DNA from: Planctomycetota bacterium
GTDB lineage: Bacteria > Planctomycetota > Phycisphaerae > SM23-33 > FEN-1343
Direction: 5' to 3'
DNA length: 5,350 nt
Assembly (NCBI GenBank): GCA_013203365.1
Contig: JABMQG010000350.1
Location: forward strand, 1 to 5,350
The notes beneath the pieces were generated by a model. The model did no database searches. It worked only from the letters and a program-made list of their open reading frames with translations, and was not told the origin of the DNA. Every line of letters starts with the position of its first letter. The first letter of the stretch is position 1. A program made the translations under genes and the position numbers. This document shows positions 1 to 5,350 of this stretch, one piece after another.

Positions 1-602
1 ATGCACAGGCCGACGCGGTCATCCAGCCCCGCCGCCGCCAGGCTCAGCCCGCCGCCCTGGCTGACGCCCGTCACAGCGAGCCTGCCGGAGTCCACTTCGG
101 GCCGTTCGACAAGTACGTCCAGGGCCCTTGCGACGTCGAGGTAAACGTTGCGGTAGAAGTAGGTGTTCGGGTCGGAAATGCCGGCGGTCATGAACCCCGC
201 CACTCGTGGGCCTGGGTAGACGGCGTTGTCGGATGCCCGGCCGCGCTGGCCGCGAACGTCGACGCTCAGCACCACCGCTCCCATCGCCGTCCAATGCAGC
301 ACCGTGTGGTAAGGCTGGCGCTGGCCGCCGTAGCCGTGATATACCACCACGCCGGGCACGCCGGTCGCCCCGTGCGGGACAAGCAGATCGCCGGCAATCA
401 TCGCGCCGCCGGCGCCCACGTAGGTCAAGTCGTAAACGTCTATGCCCCGCAGCGGCGTCTTCTTGATCTTGACGCTCACAGAGATCGGCTCCCGGCGAAC
501 CGACTCCAGTCCACGCTTCCAGAAAGCGTTAAAATCGGGCCGCTGCGTCAGGACTGGCCGATACTCACGAAGTTCAGCCAAAGGCATGTCGATAGACGGC
601 AT
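1..602 (-). CDS. Acetylxylan esterase / cephalosporin-C deacetylase (AXE1, CE7 family), N-terminal 200 residues
   Basis: The gene starts at the ATG at 600-602 and runs off the left edge, so only 200 residues are visible. The family is a serine alpha/beta-hydrolase that removes acetyl groups from xylo-oligosaccharides and other small esters, including cephalosporin C. The fragment matches what I know of Bacillus subtilis Cah along its length: the N-terminus MPSIDMPLAELREYRP, a YHGY segment with Tyr91 (oxyanion-hole tyrosine), the CE7 signature RGQ at 117-119, and the nucleophile elbow GVSQGGG with Ser181. The catalytic Asp and His of the triad belong to the missing C-terminal third. No signal peptide is visible, so a cytoplasmic enzyme acting on imported oligosaccharides is likely, as usual for CE7. 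The start is supported by an AAAGGA ribosome site and by the family N-terminus. The gene lies 26 bases after the lipoate-family gene on the same strand, so co-transcription is possible, with no evident functional link. Confidence 0.9.
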   Translation of the reverse strand, partial: MPSIDMPLAELREYRPVLTQRPDFNAFWKRGLESVRREPISVSVKIKKTPLRGIDVYDLTYVGAGGAMIAGDLLVPHGATGVPGVVVYHGYGGQRQPYHTVLHWTAMGAVVLSVDVRGQRGRASDNAVYPGPRVAGFMTAGISDPNTYFYRNVYLDVARALDVLVERPEVDSGRLAVTGVSQGGGLSLAAAGLDDRVGLC

Positions 603-607
603 AAAAT

Positions 608-613
608 TCCTTT
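608..613 (-). promoter_or_regulatory. Ribosome binding site of the AXE1-family esterase
   Basis: The minus strand reads AAAGGA here, five bases before the ATG at 602. It lies in the 26-base gap after the TAA stop of the upstream gene and fixes the esterase start. I see no terminator hairpin in this gap. Confidence 0.6.
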
Positions 614-628
614 CTGTCTTAGGGCCTC

Positions 629-1360
629 TTAACGTCTTTGTATCCACTGTTCGCTTGAATGCCTGCTGTATTGGGCGGCAAATTGGTCGCCGTCCACTTT
701 AGCCGGCTCGGGCGACCCGAGGCGGATGCCGGCTCGCTCGATGGCCGCGACGAGTGCCTCGGCGAACTGCTCGAAACTCACGTCTTGGCCGACCAGTTCG
801 CTGATCGCGGCGCTCGGCTGGACTGGATGCGTTCGCCGCAGCACCACGCTGCCGTGCTGAATCAGGGAGGCATTAGTTCGGCGTTGAGCGCTGCCGGCGA
901 GTTTTTGCCCATCGGCCATCAGGTCGAACCACCCGTGACGCTGAAAACACAAAAACGGTCAGTCGCGACCACCGACGGCGCCGTCGCTATTGACGGCTGC
1001 CCGGCCGCCAAGGACCGAAACAGCCTCGGCGATTCGTTCGTGCATCCAGACGTACAGGTCGGCTGGCGTTCGGCCGGCGAGCGGGTGATCTGTAGGCAGG
1101 GCCATGCAGTAGGTAAGTTCGTCGGCATGCAGTATTGCCCCGCCGCCGGTGCACCGTCGGACCACGGGCAGCTCCGCCAACGGGCCGGACTGTCGGGCCG
1201 GATCGTCGTAATGCTGGAAATACCCCAGCGAAAGCGTCGCCGTCGTCCACCGGTACAGCCGAAGCAATCCGGGGCCGCCCAGGGCCGCCTGGGCAAGCAG
1301 ACACCCGTCTACAGCCATGTTGGTCGGCCCGTCTTGCGGCGGATCGATGAACAACCGCAT
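629..1360 (-). pseudogene. Lipoate-protein ligase A / octanoyltransferase LipM-family gene, interrupted by an in-frame TGA
   Basis: This belongs to the BPL/LplA/LipB fold, which attaches lipoate or octanoate to lysines of lipoyl domains such as those of pyruvate dehydrogenase and the glycine cleavage H protein. From the ATG at 1360 the frame gives 133 residues: an N-terminus with NMAVD, then LRLYRW, TLSLGYFQ, and the ligand-binding RRCTGGGAILH and ELTY. A TGA follows at 959-961 (codon 134). The same frame then continues for 109 residues to a TAA at 629-631 and keeps the rest of the family: CFQRHGWFDL, DGQKLAGSAQRR with the conserved Lys153, LIQHGSVVL, and a C-terminal SEQWIQRR resembling LipM ends. 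Cys138 aligns with the catalytic Cys150 of B. subtilis LipM, with the same 15-residue distance to the Lys, so the ancestral gene was probably an octanoyltransferase (LipM-like) rather than E. coli-type LplA. Without readthrough the product lacks both Cys and Lys and should be inactive. No clear Shine-Dalgarno site precedes the ATG; the start rests on homology. Confidence 0.82.
959..961 (-). other. In-frame TGA inside the LipM/LplA-family gene
   Basis: The minus strand reads GAC TGA CCG TTT TTG TGT TTT. The frame is the same before and after the TGA, so this is a single-codon interruption and not a frameshift. It sits four codons before the presumed catalytic cysteine codon. A C-to-T change from CGA (Arg) is one simple origin. 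Confidence 0.85.
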
Positions 1361-1473
1361 GGCGGCAAGGGGTGCCGATGTAGCCGAAGTGCTGGATACA
1401 GGCACTGAGGTCTGCCGAGTATCGTTTGCGCGTCTTTGCTGTCTGCAATCCGCCCGGTCCATTCCTGGTGTCT
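1361..1473 (-). other. Intergenic gap between queD and the lipoate-family gene
   Basis: These 113 bases lie between the queD stop and the next ATG. I find no convincing terminator hairpin, RNA gene or strong promoter. The lipoate-gene frame stays open upstream through this gap with a possible GTG, but the family N-terminus fits the ATG at 1360. Confidence 0.5.
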
Positions 1474-1836
1474 TCACGTTCCCCGGTAAATGCACTTGGC
1501 CGATTCGCTTTCGTAGACGACGATGGCGGACAGTTGAGGTAGTTGGGGTCTGATTTGCTCCCACAACCAACTGGCCAGCAGTTCGCTGGTCGGGTTGGAA
1601 AGGCCCTGCACCTCGTTCAGCAGGCAATGGTCGAGCCGGTCGATTGCGGGCTGAACGGCTTTGTTGATCTGGGCGAAGTCCATCAACCACCCGGCCTGCA
1701 GGTCCACCTCGCCAATTACATGCACGTCGACCCGAAAACTGTGCCCGTGCAGTGAGGCGCACTTATGGTCGGTCGGCACGTTCGTCAGCGAATGTGCCGC
1801 GTTGAATCGAAATGTCCTGACCAGTTCCGCTTTCAA
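1474..1836 (-). CDS. queD: 6-carboxy-5,6,7,8-tetrahydropterin synthase (QueD)
   Basis: QueD converts 7,8-dihydroneopterin triphosphate to 6-carboxytetrahydropterin, the substrate of QueE, in preQ0/queuosine synthesis. From a TTG at 1836 the product has 120 residues, the same size as E. coli QueD, and the two are very similar over their whole length. Visible residues: zinc-ligand histidines His15 (FNAAHSL) and His30 and His32 (LHGHSF), the catalytic Cys26 (KCASLHGH), the LDH motif with His70, NPTSE at 81-85, Glu109 in the VYESES segment, and a C-terminal CIYRGT. The TTG is chosen because it puts the family N-terminus (MKAELVRTFRFNAAH) in place and has GAAGGA nine bases upstream; no ATG or GTG lies nearby. 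The start overlaps the queE stop (TTGA at 1833-1836), so translational coupling to queE is likely. The stop is TGA. Confidence 0.95.
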   Translation of the reverse strand: MKAELVRTFRFNAAHSLTNVPTDHKCASLHGHSFRVDVHVIGEVDLQAGWLMDFAQINKAVQPAIDRLDHCLLNEVQGLSNPTSELLASWLWEQIRPQLPQLSAIVVYESESAKCIYRGT

Positions 1837-2483
1837 ACGCCGCGATCCTTCCCCGGCCAGAGGATCTTGTGCAGTTGCACGTTCAGTCTTACGGGCAGAC
1901 GGTCCGCGAGCATCCAATTGGCCAACTCGCCGGCTGTTAGCTGCCCGCTTGCGACTGTGCCCATCAGGACGGTGCATCGTGCCGACAGATCGCACCGCGA
2001 GATCACCTCTCGGGCAAACTCGTAGTCGCAACGGTCGGTCAGAACGAATTTCACCTCATCGCCGCTGCGAAGGAGGTCGATATTGGCCCAGCAGACCTTC
2101 TCTACGGCGCCGCTGCCTGGGCACTTGATGTCGACTATCCGCACGACTCGCGGATCCACCGTTGATATATCTTTCGTGCCGGAGGTCTCCAGCAGAACTT
2201 CCCAGCCGGCGTCGCACAGCAGGCTGAGCAACTCTGTTGCCGCCGGCTGGCAGAGCGGCTCCCCGCCGGTCAATTCAACCAGGCCCGCATCGAGTTGGCG
2301 GATCCTTTGAACGATTTCATCCAGGCCCATTGCCTGGCCATGCTCGTAAGCATAGGCGGTATCGCACCACCGGCACCGGACGTCACAGCCTGACAGCCGC
2401 ACCATAACGCACGGCCGGCCGGCCCGGCTGCCCTCGCCCTGGATGCTGCTGTATATCTCGTTTACCAGCAGGGTTCGGCACAT
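1833..2483 (-). CDS. queE: 7-carboxy-7-deazaguanine synthase (QueE), radical SAM
   Basis: QueE is a radical-SAM enzyme that rearranges 6-carboxytetrahydropterin to 7-carboxy-7-deazaguanine, the precursor of preQ0. The 216-residue product is of the usual short QueE type. It has the N-terminal NEIYSSIQGEG at 8-18, the iron-sulfur motif C33-x3-C37-x2-C40 (the x3 spacing is typical of QueE and many radical-SAM enzymes), TGGEP at 72-76 for SAM binding, LETSGT at 98-103, DIKCPGSG at 118-125, and the family-type end QLHKILWPGKDRGV. The ATG at 2483 is preferred: it places the conserved NEI..IQGEG at the normal distance and has AGAGG seven bases upstream. A TTG at 2525 is possible but would add 14 residues unlike the family. 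Queuosine-type genes often sit with queC and queD; only queD follows here. The stop is TGA. Confidence 0.95.
   Translation of the reverse strand: MCRTLLVNEIYSSIQGEGSRAGRPCVMVRLSGCDVRCRWCDTAYAYEHGQAMGLDEIVQRIRQLDAGLVELTGGEPLCQPAATELLSLLCDAGWEVLLETSGTKDISTVDPRVVRIVDIKCPGSGAVEKVCWANIDLLRSGDEVKFVLTDRCDYEFAREVISRCDLSARCTVLMGTVASGQLTAGELANWMLADRLPVRLNVQLHKILWPGKDRGV
1846..1851 (-). promoter_or_regulatory. Ribosome binding site of queD, inside the end of queE
   Basis: GAAGGA (within GGGAAGGAT) lies nine bases before the TTG at 1836 and inside the last codons of queE. It decides the unusual TTG start. Confidence 0.6.
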
Positions 2484-2490
2484 CGGGCGA

Positions 2491-2495
2491 CCTCT
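2491..2495 (-). promoter_or_regulatory. Ribosome binding site of queE
   Basis: AGAGG lies seven bases before the ATG at 2483, in the 38-base gap after the upstream gene. The gap is too short for a preQ1 riboswitch plus promoter, and I see no strong terminator in it. Confidence 0.55.
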
Positions 2496-2521
2496 GAGTT
2501 GATCGCACAATCCGAGACTGC

Positions 2522-5350
2522 TCAATTCACCACCTTCACCAGCGTAGCAAAGCCGATGCCATACCCGCTGGCGAACGGACTAATGCTCATGCTCGCGAAT
2601 CTCGTACTGGTGTAACTGTCTCCATAATTAACCGGGTCGTGTAGTATAACCTCATAGGTCGACGTATCGTACCCGACGGCTAGCACCTGCCTGTCAACTA
2701 TGCCGTCCCTGCCGGTATCGATCGACAGCACCACGGGCCTGCCGGCGTTGATCTCGTTGATAAGCGTGTTCCATGTGAACACGCCCCAGACCTGCGTATC
2801 GGCAATGGCGGTATGGCCGGCTGCGGTGAAGAAGGCCTCGATCCCAGGCGCCAGATCCTCGACCCCTGTTTCACCGTTGAAGAGATGCTCGGCGCTGCGG
2901 CTGGTCTTGAGGTAGTCGGCGATGGAGTCGTCGGCGTGGCTGCTGCGGCCTTCCCAGGCGACGATCCATGACGATGACATGTCCGCATAAGGTTTGTCTG
3001 CCCCGTTCAACTGCTCGTTATACCTGTTGTAGAAGGCGTAGTCGGGTATATGCCCGGACCCGGCCGTGCCGTCGCCGGAACTGGCAATGGTCTGATTCAC
3101 CTGGGCGTTCTGAACGGTTGCGATGCCGTCAATCAAGTCGCCGAAACCGGGCAGGCCGTCGTAGTATCCCACCAGCATGCCCACCGCCGCCGGTGCCGAG
3201 CCGACGAAGACGTTACGGGTCTGCCCGCTTGCGGTGTAATAGGCGTAGGGGATGTAGGCACTATAAAACGGTGCGCTAATGATGTTGTCACCGTAAGTGA
3301 ACTCGTACACGAAGTCGCCACCCGCTTCGCCATTGCCGGTTGGGAACGACAGGAGGTATTCACCGTCCAGCGGGTCGACACGGTTGTCGGTAACGCCCGC
3401 CGCATTGAGGGTAAGTTGATAGTGGGTTCCGTAGTCCATCTCGACGAGCGTATTCCAGAATATCTGGTCCAAGGTCAACGTCACCTGGAACAAGTCGGCG
3501 TCGTAGGTCAACGGCTTGGTCCATCCTTCGGCGATTAAGTCATGATTGTCGATCTCGGTGGTGAAATCGTCGTCTTTAGAAACGATCAGTGTCAGGTTTG
3601 GCGCAACTGTCGAGAAGTCCAGCGGGTGGTGGAACCCGATCTCAATACTGCCGGCCGAGAGGTGCATGTAGGTAATCGAAAGGTTGCCGGCCATGGACTC
3701 GAGGACTTCCACCGTCACGTTGGGGATGGGCTGGCTACGCGGCTGACCGTACGAGGTTACCTTGGGCAACGCACTGACGGCGAATACGCCGTAGTGGTCG
3801 TCGATCTTCGGCAGCTTCGAATCGTACATGCCGTCCTTGACGATGACACGGTAAACGTATCCGGGTCCGGCGACGGTGTCGTCGGATGTCCCGAAGTATC
3901 CGTCGCCGCCCGGTTCGATTCCGGCTGCAATGCTCGAACCGTACATGTTGCCACTCACGGTTATTTTAGTAATGCTGCCGCTGAATGCGAAGTCGGTCTG
4001 CTCGGCCAGTACGGGGGTAGCGAATGCGTCAATTCGCAAGTTGGCCGCTTCGCTGCCGGGGTGGGCAAATCCCGCGTCGCCAGGGTCGAACCCGGCAAGC
4101 AGGTGACTTTCGTTCATGTCCTTGCGGACCGTGGCTTTTTTCAGGCTGCCCTTGGCGGCTATGAACCCGCCGTCCATGCCGTCGACCAGAACGCTCTTGA
4201 TCGATCCGGCGGCAAACGCCCGCCCGCCAAAGTTGCCTTTGGGCACCGACAGTTTTTGTATGTCACCCAGCGTTGACAGCACTCCGGAGAAGGACCCGCT
4301 CTTGACAGTGAACTTGCCTATGCCGGTTCTGGCCCTGAAGCTGGTCTGGCTGTTGCCGCCGAAGTTGCCCTTGCTGATAGTGACGTTTTTGACCATTCCG
4401 CGTTCGATGCGGACTACTCCGCTGATCCCTGCACCGGCATTGACGGTATACAGGTCGCCGTAGGGAACGACGACCTCGCCGGAAATATCCCCGGCGACCG
4501 AGAGTTTCTTGACGCCTGTGCGGAGGTTCATGGTGCCGGTCAGGTTTCCGTTGCGGATGTCGATCTTGCCGGCATCGGTGACGGTGGTGTTGAATTGGCC
4601 CGTCATCGACCCGGTCTCAATTCTGAAGGCGTTGACCGAGTCGAAGTTCACCACACCGCCGGTGAGCGGCCCGGTCATGATCCATTTTCCGACGGCGCCG
4701 GTGTCGACCGTTGCGTCCGTCAGGGAACTCATACTAGCCGATTTGACCCCGCCGGGCAGTGTCCACGTGACTTGTTCTGCTACCGCGCCGGCCTGGAGTT
4801 TCCTTACCACGCCGTCGACGTTCAGGTCGCCAAGCGTAATGGCCCCGATCACCTTTATCGCGGCCAGGGCACTGTCGTCGTCGGTGACGATCTCGATATT
4901 CTTACCGTAGCTGCCCAGCCCGTTGTACTGCAGCGCCAGTTGCGTTCGCTCGGTGGTCTCATGCAGTACGATCCTCGCCGTGGTCGCGTCGTAGTTGGCG
5001 TCGAAACTGCCAGTACCCGGACCTTTAAGCGTGATGGTCAGCTCGCCGAAAATCGTTGTACCCGGCAGGAAGACGGTTCCGACTCCATTGCCCTCGATGC
5101 GGGTTACGCCCACGGTTGGGGTTATACCGGCATTGAGGGCCTGGAGATATATGTTCGGGTAGATGTAGGTGTCGGCCAGCAAGGCAACGTTGGCGATGTC
5201 GTCAAAATCGCCCGCGAGGGTCATTCTTATAATTTTGCTGACACCGGGCGCCTCGACCTTGTCTTTGACGCTTACGTATAGCCCATCCTCATCCGGGCCG
5301 TACCCGGCGGCCAGGACCGAACCGGCCCAGTCCCCGCCTACGCTTATGCG
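2522..5350 (-). CDS. Large exported-type beta-solenoid protein with Ig-like and C39-peptidase-like C-terminal domains (N-terminus outside window)
   Basis: The frame is open from the right edge to a TGA at 2522-2524, giving 942 residues; the ATG at 5224 is internal, since the frame upstream (RISVGGDWAGSVLAAGYGP) resembles a later repeat. Residues are counted from base 5350. Residues 10-25, 415-428 and 472-486 share an 'AAG..PG.DG' motif. Residues 218-419 form a Gly-rich solenoid, resumed at about 458-477 (GSITKITVSGNMYGSSIAAG). Residues about 560-683 look like an SbsA-type Ig domain (YQLTLNAAGVTDN, LDGEYLLSFPTGNGEAGGDF). Residues about 692-942 resemble a C39-like peptidase domain (SAPAAVGMLVGYYDG, VLAVGYD, VILHDP), apparently without catalytic residues. 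Composition is rich in Gly, Thr, Asp and Ser with almost no Cys, fitting a secreted or surface protein; the signal peptide would be off-window. No PEP-CTERM or other sorting tail is seen. The exact function is unknown. Architecture suggests Planctomycetota. Confidence 0.85.
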   Translation of the reverse strand, partial: RISVGGDWAGSVLAAGYGPDEDGLYVSVKDKVEAPGVSKIIRMTLAGDFDDIANVALLADTYIYPNIYLQALNAGITPTVGVTRIEGNGVGTVFLPGTTIFGELTITLKGPGTGSFDANYDATTARIVLHETTERTQLALQYNGLGSYGKNIEIVTDDDSALAAIKVIGAITLGDLNVDGVVRKLQAGAVAEQVTWTLPGGVKSASMSSLTDATVDTGAVGKWIMTGPLTGGVVNFDSVNAFRIETGSMTGQFNTTVTDAGKIDIRNGNLTGTMNLRTGVKKLSVAGDISGEVVVPYGDLYTVNAGAGISGVVRIERGMVKNVTISKGNFGGNSQTSFRARTGIGKFTVKSGSFSGVLSTLGDIQKLSVPKGNFGGRAFAAGSIKSVLVDGMDGGFIAAKGSLKKATVRKDMNESHLLAGFDPGDAGFAHPGSEAANLRIDAFATPVLAEQTDFAFSGSITKITVSGNMYGSSIAAGIEPGGDGYFGTSDDTVAGPGYVYRVIVKDGMYDSKLPKIDDHYGVFAVSALPKVTSYGQPRSQPIPNVTVEVLESMAGNLSITYMHLSAGSIEIGFHHPLDFSTVAPNLTLIVSKDDDFTTEIDNHDLIAEGWTKPLTYDADLFQVTLTLDQIFWNTLVEMDYGTHYQLTLNAAGVTDNRVDPLDGEYLLSFPTGNGEAGGDFVYEFTYGDNIISAPFYSAYIPYAYYTASGQTRNVFVGSAPAAVGMLVGYYDGLPGFGDLIDGIATVQNAQVNQTIASSGDGTAGSGHIPDYAFYNRYNEQLNGADKPYADMSSSWIVAWEGRSSHADDSIADYLKTSRSAEHLFNGETGVEDLAPGIEAFFTAAGHTAIADTQVWGVFTWNTLINEINAGRPVVLSIDTGRDGIVDRQVLAVGYDTSTYEVILHDPVNYGDSYTSTRFASMSISPFASGYGIGFATLVKVVN
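2525..3277 (-). other. C39-peptidase-like C-terminal domain, catalytic residues apparently lost
   Basis: The order SAPAAVGMLVGYYDG, then GRPVVLSID, then VLAVGYD and VILHDPVNYGD matches the layout of C39-like papain-fold domains (usual pattern CSPTAA.M..GYYD ... H.V..VGYD ... DP). The cysteine position holds Gly717 (codon GGC at 3200-3202) and the histidine position holds Arg887 (AGG, 2690-2692). This suggests a non-catalytic binding or structural domain. The alignment is by eye. Confidence 0.55.
3893..4108 (-). repeat. Two copies of an 'AG..PG.DG' loop motif
   Basis: SHLLAGFDPGDAGF (4067-4108) and SSIAAGIEPGGDGYF (3893-3937) share the pattern S..(L/A)AG..PG..G(F/Y). A third copy, GSVLAAGYGPDEDGLY, lies at 5276-5323. 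Each follows a solenoid-like strand, so they look like long loops inserted at equivalent rung positions. The acidic GGDGYFGTSDD stretch could bind calcium, but no standard EF-hand or RTX spacing is present. Confidence 0.55.
4094..4699 (-). repeat. Tandem Gly-rich beta-solenoid rungs of about 19-20 residues
   Basis: Within the large protein, residues 218-419 divide into units that mostly start with a glycine followed by a short hydrophobic strand and a second G.(F/L/I).G turn. Examples are GVKKLSVAGDISGEVVVPY, GIGKFTVKSGSFSGVLSTL, GDIQKLSVPKGNFGGRAFAA and GSLKKATVRKDMNESHLLA. The eight clearest units measure 18, 19, 20, 25, 19, 20, 19 and 19 residues, and two looser units precede them. This spacing suggests a right-handed beta-helix or similar solenoid; the fold is inferred from the pattern alone. 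Confidence 0.7.

Noticed and set aside
959..961. Alternative genetic code with TGA read as Trp
   Set aside because: queE, queD and the large protein all end at TGA exactly where their families or frames should end, and Trp is encoded by TGG throughout.
659..1408. Long plus-strand open frame opposite the lipoate-family gene
   Set aside because: Its translation has no recognisable motif, while the minus strand carries clear family blocks. It is a GC-rich antisense shadow.
1361..1473. Promoter-like TTGCAG ... GATACT before the lipoate-family gene
   Set aside because: The spacing is about 19 bases and the second box is a poor match, so it is not distinguishable from chance.
2484..2521. Terminator hairpin or preQ1 riboswitch before queE
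   Set aside because: Only a 4-5 bp TGAG/CTCA pairing with a long loop and no T-tract is visible, and the gap is just 38 bases.
2484..2525. TTG at 2525 as the queE start, overlapping the upstream stop
   Set aside because: It adds 14 residues that do not resemble the family, while the ATG at 2483 has its own ribosome site and the standard N-terminus.
3542..4276. Long plus-strand open frame opposite the solenoid gene
   Set aside because: It is antisense to a strongly patterned repeat protein and has no recognisable domain of its own.
4811..4828. Dockerin or EF-hand loop (GDLNVDG) in the large protein
   Set aside because: D.N.D fits the first positions of a calcium loop, but the acidic residue at position 12 and the second dockerin repeat are missing. 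It fits better as a solenoid strand-turn.
2522..5224. ATG at 5224 as the start of the large protein
   Set aside because: The frame is open for 42 further codons to the window edge, and those residues repeat a motif found later in the same protein, so the real start is off-window.

Overview
The window is about 60% GC and all recognisable genes lie on the minus strand. In transcription order (high to low coordinate) they are: the C-terminal part of a very large exported-type repeat protein (open at the right edge); queE; queD; a lipoate-protein ligase/octanoyltransferase-family gene with an in-frame TGA; and the N-terminal part of an AXE1/CE7 acetyl esterase (open at the left edge). The organism is a bacterium. 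The large protein combines a Gly-rich beta-solenoid, 'AAG..PG.DG' repeats, an SbsA-like Ig segment and a C39-peptidase-like C-terminal domain. That style is familiar to me from Planctomycetota, especially Phycisphaerae-like genomes, and the sugar esterase fits, but this placement is an inference without a phylogenetic marker.

Right half (2522-5350): one reading frame with no stop up to the window edge, giving the last 942 residues of the protein. It has at least eight, probably ten, rungs of 18-25 residues, then an Ig-like segment, then a domain that looks like a C39-type cysteine peptidase but lacks the expected Cys and His.

Centre (1474-2483): queE and queD overlap by 4 bases (queE TGA, queD TTG start). 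They encode two consecutive steps of 7-deazaguanine (preQ0/queuosine) synthesis: QueD makes 6-carboxytetrahydropterin and the radical-SAM enzyme QueE converts it to 7-carboxy-7-deazaguanine. The first and later steps (FolE, QueC, QueF, Tgt) are not in the window.

Left part (1-1360): after a 113-base gap comes a LipM/LplA-family gene whose frame continues undisturbed through an internal TGA four codons before the conserved cysteine. Three other genes here end naturally at TGA, so TGA is an ordinary stop in this genome, and the gene is most simply a nonsense-mutated (pseudo)gene or contains a sequence error. The esterase start follows 26 bases downstream with a good ribosome binding site.

Apart from the queE-queD pair I see no functional theme linking the genes. 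I do not see convincing evidence of a new defence, mobile or RNA system. The best leads are the interrupted lipoate gene and the catalytically degenerate C39-like domain of the solenoid protein.
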